Source: Zancudomyces culisetae
Taxonomy: Eukaryota; Kickxellomycota; Harpellomycetes; Harpellales; Legeriomycetaceae
Direction of reading: 5' to 3'
Length of the DNA: 15,593 bases
Assembly (NCBI GenBank): GCA_001969505.1
Contig: LSSK01001142.1
Span: forward strand, 1 to 15,593
Below are positions 1 to 8,045 of this stretch, one piece after another. The translations under genes were made by a program, and so were the position numbers. Position 1 is the first letter of the stretch. Each line of letters opens with the position of its first letter. The notes beneath the pieces are model-generated. The model searched no databases, had not been told where the DNA came from, and saw only the letters and a program-made list of their open reading frames with translations.

Positions 1-27
1 CAACAACAACAACAACAACAACAACAG
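1..27 (+). repeat. CAA trinucleotide repeat (polyglutamine)
   Basis: Eight CAA codons plus CAG lie at the very edge of the window, in frame with the DOP1-like gene, and encode at least nine glutamines. The tract may extend upstream. Confidence 0.95.
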
Positions 28-2583
28 TCGGGTGATGAAGTCAGATTATTCAATTCTTTTGCACATATTACACACACAAACCAAAAATCTATCAGCGCAG
101 TTGATGCATTGGATAGCGCACGGCTAAATGCACTGCGAAACTCTGGTGCTGTTGAATGCTTCTATGGTTATAACGAAGATGACTATGTAGAGCTGACGCT
201 ATTGTGTCTGGCATTAGATGTTATTCCTAACGCACACATCCTAGTTCCAACATACTGTGATACAAGGTTTATCGGATTGCTTGTGAATAATTTGGCTAAT
301 TCGATAAACAAAGTAGTATCACTAAATACACATTCGAGCCACCGCGCAGTATTGGAGAAAAATGATGTACCGTGGGTTATTTCCGACCAGTCTTCGCGAA
401 TCTACACTTTGGGATTGGATATTATGATATTAATACTCTCGTACTCCAACCATACGGCTACTCTGACAAAACAATTGTGGGATCTGTATGCTAGCACAGA
501 GCCAGCCAAATATTTTTCTGTGGAAGAGACAGCGTTTGCGAGTTTTCCACTACTTCAAGACCTCTCTCACCCTTATAAGCTAGCGACATTGAATTCTAGT
601 TATTTTAAACGACAGCAGCTATACCAACTGTGTGATGGCGTAGAAGATAAATTGCTAGAGCTGCTTAACAGGCTGAATACTTCACCTTCTCAGACACTCT
701 TTTCCAACAAACAGCAGGAAGCTGTGGTGAAGGCAGGAACACTGCGCAAAATATCGAACTTGTTGTGGGTTCTGGGCAGTTATAAAAACACAGAGCGTAT
801 TGAACATTATAACATGGTATTTCCATTGATCCAGGAAAAGCTGGTGGAATTAATCAAAAATTATAATGTGGGTATCAGTAGTAGTGCCAGTATTGGTGGA
901 GATATTATATTATATGAAGTGTTTTTGTGTCTACGAGTTATTGTTTATCGGATGGGTTCCAACAGGCTGAATTCTATGCTTCCTGTGCTGATAACTGAGC
1001 TGGACAAAATATTTAATAAGTGGTTGACCTATAACCAAATCCTCAATAGCACTGCAACAAACATAAACACTTTAAACATCATTGGGCCAGCAACCACGAT
1101 TAGCTTTCTCAACGTATGCTTTATGTGTTGTAAGTTTATTGATAGCATGATTAAGCACAGCAATTCGATGATTCCCACGACCCAGGAAAGTAGCACAGCT
1201 ATGAGTGGAGGTGGAGGTGGAGGAAGTGGAAGTGGAAGTGGAAGTGGAGGTGGAAGTGTGGTTGGCTCCGCTGGAACAACGATTAGAAGGGATGCTGCAA
1301 GAGGAATGGGTGGCGATTTTGTGTTTATGAATTCCATTTACTTTGATGAATACAAGATTATTGAAAAGGCGGATCCATTTTTGGATTATTATCATTCACC
1401 TATGTTTATGTTTGAACAAGGCACTACTTTTTCACCATCATTTTTATATAACAAAAGAACCACTACTACTGCCAACAACAACAACAACAACAACAACAGT
1501 AGTAGTAATATTGGTAATGATGGTTTTAGTGGCGGCAAGAATGAATCAAACGCAAACAATAATCCTTATGGTCATTCCGGTCTATCTTCTCAATTCGGTA
1601 ACTATTCTATGGATAAAGGCTTGAACTACACGTTTGGAATTCTTGGACAGCTAGCAAATGCACTAAAGAAACTAAACCAGTACTATCTTGGACAAAGCCA
1701 TGATACTAACGAGAATCCACACTCGCAATCGCAATCGCACTCACATTCACACCCAGCTCCACAACATCATTATTCTGAAGATTTGACTGACACACACCAA
1801 ATTAAAAACAGAAACAAAAAAAATGATGGTGATGGTGATGGTGGGGGAGAGGGAGAGGGAGAAGGTAAAGGTAAAGGTAAAGGTAAAGGTAAAGGTGAAA
1901 CTGCAAATAAAGGCGTGCAAGGGTGGAAGCCACTGCTTTACAAGACCTATATCAACTCATCAACACCAGTTATCCATTACTGCGATGTGTTGACAGAATA
2001 TTATAGCTTCTGTGGAGCCTGTAGAAATTCCGCCGGCAGTGGCCCTCAAGAACAGCCAAAGCTTTTAGCACCAAACACAACTTCTAAAGCCACCATGAAT
2101 ACTGCCACTACAACTGCCACTACTACCGCCAACTCTACGAATATATCAACATCAGTTGCTACAATGCCGTTAATAAACACCTGTGTCTACGACCTGCAGC
2201 TTGATCACTTGATTTTAAACCAAGATTTGTCTATATACATCGATACTGTCAACACGCCAATATTTTCCAAGTCTTTCCTGGCATCAACGTCTCCATCTGT
2301 GGCTCCTGTAACGCCAACAGGTTCCGAATCAACCTATTTTTCATTCATGAACATCAATATGAATATCATGGGTGGGAGCAGTGCCACCAACACCACAGCA
2401 ACCACAGCTACCTCAGCTACCTCTTCTCCTATGCCTCCTACACCCGTAAATAGTAGTAATACTCGTGGTACTCGTGGCGATCGTACTGGAAAACAACTGC
2501 TGTCTATCAACACATATCTCTACACTTCACCCACTGAATGTCTACTTGATTGTGCAATTGGTGAACAATCTAGTGTATGGTAG
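1..2583 (+). CDS. DOP1: DOP1-like protein, C-terminal part (5' end outside window)
   Basis: The frame is open from base 1, so the gene begins upstream of the window; 860 codons are visible before the TAG stop. Dop1/DOPEY proteins are large helical-repeat scaffolds that act with Mon2 and the Neo1 (P4-ATPase) flippase on Golgi and endosome membranes. The assignment rests on about 100 residues at fragment positions 245-340. A stretch containing FPLIQEKLVELI is followed by VFLCLRVIVYRM and then LPVLITELDKIF, which follows the order remembered for the conserved DOPEY C-terminal block (IQERLVE, FLFFRVLLLRM, LWP..ITEL.QVF). A later FMCCKFIDSM resembles the helix that follows in the family. From about residue 400 on, the protein is dominated by Gly-Ser, Asn, Ser-His, Gly-Lys and Thr-rich low-complexity segments between short ordered islands. 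No intron is needed. Another HEAT-like trafficking scaffold is the main alternative. Confidence 0.65.
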   Translation, partial: QQQQQQQQQSGDEVRLFNSFAHITHTNQKSISAVDALDSARLNALRNSGAVECFYGYNEDDYVELTLLCLALDVIPNAHILVPTYCDTRFIGLLVNNLANSINKVVSLNTHSSHRAVLEKNDVPWVISDQSSRIYTLGLDIMILILSYSNHTATLTKQLWDLYASTEPAKYFSVEETAFASFPLLQDLSHPYKLATLNSSYFKRQQLYQLCDGVEDKLLELLNRLNTSPSQTLFSNKQQEAVVKAGTLRKISNLLWVLGSYKNTERIEHYNMVFPLIQEKLVELIKNYNVGISSSASIGGDIILYEVFLCLRVIVYRMGSNRLNSMLPVLITELDKIFNKWLTYNQILNSTATNINTLNIIGPATTISFLNVCFMCCKFIDSMIKHSNSMIPTTQESSTAMSGGGGGGSGSGSGSGGGSVVGSAGTTIRRDAARGMGGDFVFMNSIYFDEYKIIEKADPFLDYYHSPMFMFEQGTTFSPSFLYNKRTTTTANNNNNNNNSSSNIGNDGFSGGKNESNANNNPYGHSGLSSQFGNYSMDKGLNYTFGILGQLANALKKLNQYYLGQSHDTNENPHSQSQSHSHSHPAPQHHYSEDLTDTHQIKNRNKKNDGDGDGGGEGEGEGKGKGKGKGKGETANKGVQGWKPLLYKTYINSSTPVIHYCDVLTEYYSFCGACRNSAGSGPQEQPKLLAPNTTSKATMNTATTTATTTANSTNISTSVATMPLINTCVYDLQLDHLILNQDLSIYIDTVNTPIFSKSFLASTSPSVAPVTPTGSESTYFSFMNINMNIMGGSSATNTTATTATSATSSPMPPTPVNSSNTRGTRGDRTGKQLLSINTYLYTSPTECLLDCAIGEQSSVW
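1204..1257 (+). repeat. Gly/Ser codon repeat in DOP1-like gene
   Basis: Alternating GGA, GGT and AGT codons encode a Gly-rich run followed by Ser-Gly dipeptides. The repeat is in frame and looks like a flexible linker grown by slippage. Confidence 0.9.
1474..1497 (+). repeat. AAC trinucleotide repeat (polyasparagine)
   Basis: Eight uninterrupted AAC codons encode eight asparagines, followed by a short serine run. The absence of synonymous codons suggests recent slippage. Confidence 0.95.
1720..1770 (+). repeat. Ser-Gln / Ser-His dipeptide repeat
   Basis: Six-base units of TCG-CAA shading into TCA-CAC encode alternating Ser-Gln and then Ser-His, ending in a Pro/Gln/His tail. It is part of the disordered C-terminal half of the DOP1-like protein. 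Confidence 0.85.
1825..1899 (+). repeat. Asp-Gly / Glu-Gly / Lys-Gly hexanucleotide repeats
   Basis: Three adjacent six-base repeats (GATGGT, GAGGGA and GGTAAA units, the last about five times) encode a switch from acidic-glycine to lysine-glycine dipeptides, giving a charge reversal within 25 residues. Confidence 0.9.
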
Positions 2584-2821
2584 CTTCAATTCACTGGACT
2601 CTTTTGTTTTTATTTTTATTTTGAAATAGTTATTTATTTTATATTTATATTTCATACTTATAATTATGTTTATGTTTATGTTTATATCCTGTATGAACAA
2701 AATGCCTAAAATGTTATATTCAAAAAGAAAAAAGTATTAATGCCTACTCGATCTTGTATAGTACTACTGTTCCTAGTATTAACCCTTCCCCTTCCCCTTC
2801 CCCTTTCCCTTCCTCTCCTGC
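2584..2821. other. Convergent 3' region between DOP1-like gene and ERV41
   Basis: The two genes end toward each other with 238 bases between stops. The stretch is T-rich after the DOP1 stop and carries repeats of a GTTTAT unit near 2667-2685. A pyrimidine run built on CCCCTT at 2783-2819 lies next to the ERV41 stop. No coding potential is seen; it presumably holds both 3' UTRs. Confidence 0.7.
2783..2819. repeat. CCCCTT-type pyrimidine tract
   Basis: Short imperfect direct repeat of CCCCTT and variants, all pyrimidine on the + strand and purine on the ERV41 sense strand, where it lies immediately downstream of the ERV41 stop codon. Confidence 0.85.
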
Positions 2822-3976
2822 TTAATTAGATTTTTCATTAAAAAGCTGATCCGGAACCATAACGTCTGCCTTGGTAGCCTCTGACATGTCCAAAATTCCT
2901 AACGCACCTCTACCATCACTCCCAACGCCTCTAACACTGCTATATTTGTCTCCAAATATCCCCATGTGACTCATCAACCGCGTAATCAAAGTAGACAAGA
3001 AGCCAATCATCACAAATGCTCCGCCAACAACCGAACAAAGCCGCACTATAAACTTGGAAATTGGCACGCGCACTTCTTTGACGCGCACAGCTATAGGTTC
3101 AACATCATAGTTAAAATATATCCCTGGATGTGCTGAATCATCAACTATCTCCGACTTGTACGTGTTGACTGCATACTGGTTCGTCACAATCATATCACGC
3201 TTGCCTCCATTAATTCCTGTGTATGTCGTGGGAACCACATTCATCTGGTACGTAAAAGACATCATTTCCCTATCTGCTACCATCAATGTTTCATCTAGTG
3301 GATTTACCAGGCTTGGGTACAACTGTCCAAACGAAAACTCGTCAATAAAATGCGTGAAATTCATCCGCTCATGCGGTACATGCTGGCCACCATACCCATG
3401 CCCGTATGCTGTTACATGTACTGATGCTTTGACCTTGTTCACCTCAATCGTACCATAGAATCTACAAGCCTGGGGAAGTTCGCCCCTTTCACCTTTACCC
3501 GTGTACCTGCCGTTTACTGGTTTCTTCTTTTTCTTACTTAACTTGATTATATCATGGACATGCTCTTCGCTTCCCATTTCTTTTTTTTGCCTTGTTAGCC
3601 TGTTGTACCTTTTGTAATCAAAATACGTTGCCTCTCTCTTGGCATTTGCCGATGCAACTTTGTGGTTTCCTGTTCGGTCGAGAAAATCGATTCTGAGAAA
3701 TTGACAGGGCATACTAATAGTAATGTCAAAATTAATCGCAAATGGATGCCGTGTCGAAGAATCTACTACAAACTGATGGTCTTCTCGGTACTTGTAGAAA
3801 TTTCTTATTTCATGCATTAGGAAAAACGCCATTGTCGTATACACCACCAAACTCAACATTCCTCCTACCGTGGTTCGGGATTGGAAGCTTTCTTCCACTT
3901 TGGGAAACATATCATATTTTCTTAGTGAGTTCATAAACCCCATCTTTGTACTTTTCTTGTTTTCTGGACCTTTCAT
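2822..3976 (-). CDS. ERV41: ERV41/ERGIC2-type ER-Golgi vesicle protein
   Basis: This 384-residue single-exon protein belongs to the Erv41/Erv46 (ERGIC2/ERGIC3) family. Those proteins cycle in COPII/COPI vesicles and, as a complex, retrieve escaped ER residents. The order seen fits the family: a short cytosolic N-terminus with the DMFPKVEES block at 22-30, a membrane segment near 37-55, a long luminal domain, a second membrane segment near 309-331, and a cytosolic tail. Luminal hallmarks are ACRFYGTIEVNKV, the FTHFIDEFSFGQLYP block followed by NPLD, VVPTTYT, TNQYAVN and PGIYFNYDVEP. The ACR.xG..xVNKV and HxIDEFSFG wording is closer to Erv41 than to Erv46, which carries extra cysteine pairs. 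A basic insert near 145-165 (a run of five lysines) is unusual. The start is the first in-frame ATG; Met12 is an alternative. Confidence 0.88.
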   Translation of the reverse strand: MKGPENKKSTKMGFMNSLRKYDMFPKVEESFQSRTTVGGMLSLVVYTTMAFFLMHEIRNFYKYREDHQFVVDSSTRHPFAINFDITISMPCQFLRIDFLDRTGNHKVASANAKREATYFDYKRYNRLTRQKKEMGSEEHVHDIIKLSKKKKKPVNGRYTGKGERGELPQACRFYGTIEVNKVKASVHVTAYGHGYGGQHVPHERMNFTHFIDEFSFGQLYPSLVNPLDETLMVADREMMSFTYQMNVVPTTYTGINGGKRDMIVTNQYAVNTYKSEIVDDSAHPGIYFNYDVEPIAVRVKEVRVPISKFIVRLCSVVGGAFVMIGFLSTLITRLMSHMGIFGDKYSSVRGVGSDGRGALGILDMSEATKADVMVPDQLFNEKSN

Positions 3977-4601
3977 GCAAAGTTGGAATAATTGGATTGT
4001 GAATTTGGCTGTTTATTATACAACTAGGTTTACTTTGTGCAGTCAATAAAGTGTAGTTCTACACAAAAACCTAAAACTAATAAATTATTGCTATTTTTCT
4101 TTCACTTGCTTCAATTGCTTAAATTGCTTTGGTCAAAATTTGATACAATAGCTAAAAAAAAGAAATAAAAAAAAAAGTAGCAAATACATTGTTTTCTTTT
4201 TTTATTTCTAGTTTTCTTTCCGAACCATTTTCGATGAAAATAAGACTACGTGGAGCGAAATAATGAAATAGCTAGTTTCATCCATATACCCGAGTTTATT
4301 GAAAACGCCCAAATGTACTATACAATATCAATTATTATTGTTTTATGAAGGGTTTTCTCTTAATATATCTAATACAGAACATAAAAAAAAACTAGACTAT
4401 TTCTACAAGTAACATTATCATTTCTCATCACTTCCCTCCTTTTTCCTTTAAAATATACTCGAAAAACCCTTTTTTATATTAAAAAAAAGAGAAAATGTTC
4501 AAGCAAGGCTCCAAGTTTGTACAACAGCCACTGTCCTGTGGTAATTCTTCGCCACTATAGATATCAGTCTATCTATTTTCGCACACCTTAGCACCACCAT
4601 C
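3977..4601. other. Intergenic: ERV41 promoter and HSH49 3' region
   Basis: Both flanking genes are on the minus strand, so this 625-base stretch should hold the HSH49 3' UTR (right) and the ERV41 promoter (left). It is very AT-rich with A and T homopolymer tracts near 4155-4175, 4197-4210 and 4480-4495. A weak TATA-like TATAATAAA on the minus strand lies near 4012-4020. No coding or RNA gene was recognised. Confidence 0.6.
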
Positions 4602-5417
4602 TTAGTGCTGATAGCCCGGGTTGTGAGGATATTGGTGTCCATAGGAATAATACATTTGCTGACCAGGAATAGGAACACCAACACCGGGACCAGCACCCCC
4701 ATAAGATTGCATAATCGGAAGTGGCTGCATCTGCACTGGGTGGATAGGTGCGTGTTGATGAAGCGGATTTCCGCCACCAACAGCCATACCCTCTGAATAT
4801 ACACTGTTGTCGAAATTGTTCTTCTTTGATTCGGCAGCCAATAGCCGCTCTGCCGCACTTCCGTGCCGTTCACCCTTTCCATCCTTCTTTAATGCATAGT
4901 TCACAACAATCTTCTTGTTGTTGAGATATTGTCCATCCATGCTCTCAATAGCCATATCCGAGCTTTCAAAATTGTCAAAGCTGATAAATCCATACCCCTT
5001 GGAATTTCCTGTCTCTAAATCGCGTACAATTTTGGGCATTGAAATAATATTTCCAAATGAGCTAAACGTATCATAAAGTTGTTTTTCGTCCACAGAGTAA
5101 TCCAGATTCGAGATGAACACGTTTGCTCCGACATCCGTAGGCTTTTTGTCAGCAAGCGCTTTGTTAACCCGAATTGGTTTCCCGTACAGCTTTATCATAT
5201 TCATTATTTTCACTGCATAGCTAGCATCGGCTTCGCTTCGGAATTCGCAAAACCCATAGCCTTGTGTTTGCTGAGTCACTCGGTCTTTGGGTAAATGAAC
5301 ATTTACTACTGGACCCGCCTGAACCATTAGTTCCCAAAGTAGTTCTACAGTTACTCGCTCATCCAGATTGCCGACATATACGGTGGCATCTTGATTTCTC
5401 TCTGTTTGCAATGACAT
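4602..5417 (-). CDS. HSH49: Splicing factor SF3b subunit 4 (Hsh49)
   Basis: This 271-residue protein with two RNA-recognition motifs matches SF3B4/Hsh49, the U2 snRNP SF3b subunit that contacts pre-mRNA near the branch site and binds SF3B2/Cus1. It opens with the family signature [18 protein letters not shown]1 has RNP2 at 13-18 (VYVGNL) and RNP1 at 52-59 (QGYGFCEF); it is followed by [16 protein letters not shown]2 has RNP2 at 100-105 (VFISNL) and RNP1 at 140-147 (KGYGFISF), ending in the [14 protein letters not shown] motif near 183-196. The tail of about 75 residues is rich in Gly, Pro, His, Gln and Tyr; it is longer than the budding-yeast form but much shorter than the human Pro-rich tail. 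There are no introns. It is transcribed away from eIF2A across a shared upstream region. Confidence 0.95.
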   Translation of the reverse strand: MSLQTERNQDATVYVGNLDERVTVELLWELMVQAGPVVNVHLPKDRVTQQTQGYGFCEFRSEADASYAVKIMNMIKLYGKPIRVNKALADKKPTDVGANVFISNLDYSVDEKQLYDTFSSFGNIISMPKIVRDLETGNSKGYGFISFDNFESSDMAIESMDGQYLNNKKIVVNYALKKDGKGERHGSAAERLLAAESKKNNFDNSVYSEGMAVGGGNPLHQHAPIHPVQMQPLPIMQSYGGAGPGVGVPIPGQQMYYSYGHQYPHNPGYQH

Positions 5418-5476
5418 TTTTGGCGCAGTATATTTGGTCTTTTATTTGGGTTCCTGCTGGGAATTCTAGGGATCAA

Positions 5477-5484
5477 GTTTTATA
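5477..5484 (-). promoter_or_regulatory. TATA-like box for HSH49
   Basis: Reads TATAAAAC on the minus strand, about 60 bases upstream of the HSH49 ATG. It is assigned only by motif and position. Confidence 0.35.
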
Positions 5485-5794
5485 TTATTTTTTTTTTATG
5501 CGGAAAACTTGTTTTGATGTGAAGAAAATAAGAGAAAAAGATGATAATGCAAATGTTTTTTTTTTCAAACGAATTTCTCAACCAAAAGAAAAAAAAAGCG
5601 AAGAAATGCAGTAAAAAATATTGCTGTTCTAGACTCAACGCACTCGCACACACTCGCGCATCCTACCCCTTTTCCAAAGAAAAAAAATAATTTTTCGGCT
5701 TTCGTCATCTTTTTTTCTTTAGTTTCCAAGTTCAAGGTTTGGTGCTAAAAAGTTTTTATATTCAATATAAAACTAAAAGCCACGGCTACCCATC

Positions 5795-5802
5795 TATAAA
5801 TA
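5795..5802 (+). promoter_or_regulatory. TATA box for eIF2A
   Basis: TATAAATA lies about 75 bases upstream of the eIF2A ATG in an otherwise mixed stretch, a normal place for a fungal TATA element. Confidence 0.5.
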
Positions 5803-5875
5803 TTTGGGATATTATAGATACACCAAATCGAGAAATTCTTGTGGATTTGAGTAAAACAGTGAAATCCAGCGCATT

Positions 5876-7744
5876 ATGACAGATTCTAACCCTACATTTT
5901 TCCTATATCGATCGGGAAAGGATTATGGAGTATTCAAAGGGCCACCACATAGTGGGGAGATAGAGATAGAAAAGCCCGATCCGCAAATCAAATCAATCAA
6001 GTACAGCCCCGAAGGAAAGTACGTAGCGCGGATATGTCAGACAAAGGTATCGATTTTGGATGGACTGAATTACAAAACAATCTATGAAGTGGGAGGTCCG
6101 ACTGTGCTAGATGTGGTTTTTTCGCCAAAAAGTACCTATTTTATGACTTGGGAAAAGTACATAAAGTCGGTGGATGACAAAAACACCCACAAGAACCTAA
6201 AAGTATACAGAACAGCGGATGGAGAACTGTTGGGCGAGTTTACACAAAGGTTTTACAAGGACTGGGCTCTGCAATGGACAGATGACGAAAGCTATATGGC
6301 CAGAATGGTTACAAACACCATTCAGTTTTACAAGCCAGTAAAGGACATAGGCTGTAAAGGAGCAGATATGCAGCTACATGTGGAGGGAGTCAAGGCTTAC
6401 TCACTGTCCAAAGGAAAAAACTGCGCAGTGGCAGTGTTTGTACCTGAACGCAAAGGGGCACCAGCATTGGTCAGGCTATTTTCTATGGGAAATTTCTCTG
6501 TGCCAGTAGCCAGTAAATCATTCTACAAGGCGGATTCGATTGATTTTATATGGCATAAAATTGACAATTCACTGTTGGTGATGACACACACTGAGGTCGA
6601 CTCAACAGGCAAGAGTTACTATGGAGAAACATCGCTTTACTATTTAACTGCTACAGGAAACTATGACTGTAAAGTAATGCTTGATAAGGAGGGACCAGTT
6701 CATGACGTCGCATGGAATCCCGCATCTAAGGAGTTTATTGTTGTCTATGGATATATGCCAGCCAAAGTCGCGCTGTTTAACAATCGTGCAGAGGAAAAGC
6801 ATACGTTTGGAATCGAGAAATACAATTACGTTCGATTCAACCCTCAGGGCCGTATATTAGCTCTGGCTGGACTTGGTAACCTGTCAGGAAAGGTAGTGTT
6901 GATTGACATGAAAACTAAGAAAACAATAGTAACTTTGGATGCTCATGGTTGCTCGGTGCTTGCCTGGAGTCCCTGTGGAAGATATCTGTTGGGTGCCACT
7001 CTTTCACCAAAGCTTCGTGTCGACAACGGATTTAAGATTTGGCACTATTCCGGCACCTTGGTCCAAAGCCGCGAAATCTCTGAGCTGTACGATGTACAGT
7101 GGATGCCCGCTGATGCCTCTTTGTACCCACAGCCTGCCGCACTTGATCGCATTCCCTCCAATATTTCGACCATGATATCTGAATCGTTCACTCCCACGCA
7201 CACATCTGCATCCTCCACTCCAAAACCCACCGGTGCTTACCGACCTCCACATGCAAGAAATAGAGATGCACAAGGCTCTTCTCCGGCTATTTCTACCAAA
7301 CCTCTCGTACCTGGTGCCCCTCCTCCAAAATCCTCCAAAAAGCCGCTTTCCGCCGCGAATACTCCTGTAAGATCTGTTCCTGGTGCCCCTCCTTCCTCCT
7401 CCAAAAAATCCAAGCCTCCAAAGCCATCCCAGTCTACCTCCAACGGCACACAATCCCCACCATCATCTAGACCTCCATCAAATTCCCATGATCACACCAA
7501 CTCCCGTGCCAACAAACCAGCCAAGAAAGCTGGAGATGATGCTTCACCAGCCGCCCAACAATCACACGCTGCTTCTGATACTGTCAAAAAGGCACTGGCT
7601 TTGAAGAAGAAACTTCGACAGATTGATGCCTTGGAAAAAAGACGTGCCAGCGGCGAGACTTTAGACCCTTTGCAAGTGGCTAAGTTAGATTCCAAGGCCG
7701 GGCTTATAGCTGAGTTGGAATCTCTAGGTTTTTCAAAGAAATGA
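5876..7744 (+). CDS. EIF2A: Translation initiation factor eIF2A
   Basis: This 622-residue intronless protein is the WD40-propeller factor eIF2A, which binds the 40S subunit and supports initiator-tRNA delivery under some non-canonical conditions. Residues 1 to about 425 form the beta-propeller, with family wording such as IKSIKYSPEGKYVA, LQWTDDESYMARM, VHDVAWNPASKEFIVVYGYMPAK and the block VLAWSPCGRYLLGATLSPKLRVDNGFKIW. Next comes GAYRPPHARN near 453, a hallmark of the family that follows the propeller. A Pro/Ser/Lys-rich disordered linker spans about 465-560, and a basic C-terminal helix (KKKLRQIDALEKRR) with a final ELESLGF matches the family's eIF2-interacting tail. The length is normal for fungi. 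It lies upstream of EFG1 in the same direction but with its own 3' end and promoter between them. Confidence 0.95.
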   Translation: MTDSNPTFFLYRSGKDYGVFKGPPHSGEIEIEKPDPQIKSIKYSPEGKYVARICQTKVSILDGLNYKTIYEVGGPTVLDVVFSPKSTYFMTWEKYIKSVDDKNTHKNLKVYRTADGELLGEFTQRFYKDWALQWTDDESYMARMVTNTIQFYKPVKDIGCKGADMQLHVEGVKAYSLSKGKNCAVAVFVPERKGAPALVRLFSMGNFSVPVASKSFYKADSIDFIWHKIDNSLLVMTHTEVDSTGKSYYGETSLYYLTATGNYDCKVMLDKEGPVHDVAWNPASKEFIVVYGYMPAKVALFNNRAEEKHTFGIEKYNYVRFNPQGRILALAGLGNLSGKVVLIDMKTKKTIVTLDAHGCSVLAWSPCGRYLLGATLSPKLRVDNGFKIWHYSGTLVQSREISELYDVQWMPADASLYPQPAALDRIPSNISTMISESFTPTHTSASSTPKPTGAYRPPHARNRDAQGSSPAISTKPLVPGAPPPKSSKKPLSAANTPVRSVPGAPPSSSKKSKPPKPSQSTSNGTQSPPSSRPPSNSHDHTNSRANKPAKKAGDDASPAAQQSHAASDTVKKALALKKKLRQIDALEKRRASGETLDPLQVAKLDSKAGLIAELESLGFSKK

Positions 7745-7807
7745 TTTTTTCTCCTTTTCTTTTCTGTCATTACTTTTTTTTCCATTTTCCAGCTAAACCT
7801 GTAATAC

Positions 7808-7813
7808 AATAAA
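7808..7813 (+). terminator. Poly(A) signal AATAAA after eIF2A
   Basis: AATAAA lies about 64 bases past the eIF2A stop codon, on the sense strand. Confidence 0.5.
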
Positions 7814-7888
7814 TTGGCAAGGGATTCTCGTACTAAAAAAAATTTTAACGTGTTTTTCGATTCAAACTTTTTTTTTTTGGTTAAGCGT

Positions 7889-7898
7889 TATATAAATA
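7889..7898 (+). promoter_or_regulatory. TATA box for EFG1
   Basis: TATATAAATA lies about 148 bases upstream of the EFG1 ATG, followed by an A-rich leader. It is a good match to the TATAWAWR consensus. Confidence 0.5.
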
Positions 7899-8045
7899 TG
7901 GTCAAATCTTGAATATAACAAAATTATACAAAGTAAACACCCACTTCTTCAATAATAATAAAAAGCAATCGACAACTCAACAAAAGAGTATCATAAAACA
8001 CACACAGTAAATAAACTTTAGTTTTAGAACAACCGAGTCGGACAA

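Larger units (their letters stand above)
5418..5875. other. Divergent promoter region HSH49 / eIF2A
   Basis: The two start codons face away from each other with 458 bases between them. The region contains several A or T homopolymer tracts (near 5488-5497, 5557-5566 and 5681-5690), which commonly keep promoters nucleosome-poor, and a TATA-like box toward each gene. An open frame across 5264-5614 overlaps HSH49 antisense and is not credible. Confidence 0.65.
7745..8045. other. Intergenic between eIF2A and EFG1
   Basis: These 301 bases hold the eIF2A 3' UTR with a candidate poly(A) signal, long T runs near 7870-7878, and the EFG1 promoter with a TATA box. No gene was seen. Confidence 0.7.

Noticed and set aside
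1029-1395. Two antisense open frames rich in Pro/Leu or Ser/Thr inside the DOP1-like gene
   Set aside because: Both are created by the sense-strand Gly-Ser codon repeat read backwards; no domain, and the sense frame is clearly coding.
2783-2819. CCCCTT repeat as a telomere or CRISPR-like array
   Set aside because: Only a few imperfect units, no spacers, and flanked by two genes; best seen as a 3'-UTR pyrimidine tract.
4499-4882. 127-codon antisense-frame ORF overlapping the HSH49 3' end
   Set aside because: Overlaps the conserved RRM protein in another frame and has no recognisable composition or motif.
7004-7453. Gly/Arg-rich reverse-strand ORF inside eIF2A
   Set aside because: Mirror of the Pro/Ser-rich linker of eIF2A; typical shadow of biased codons.
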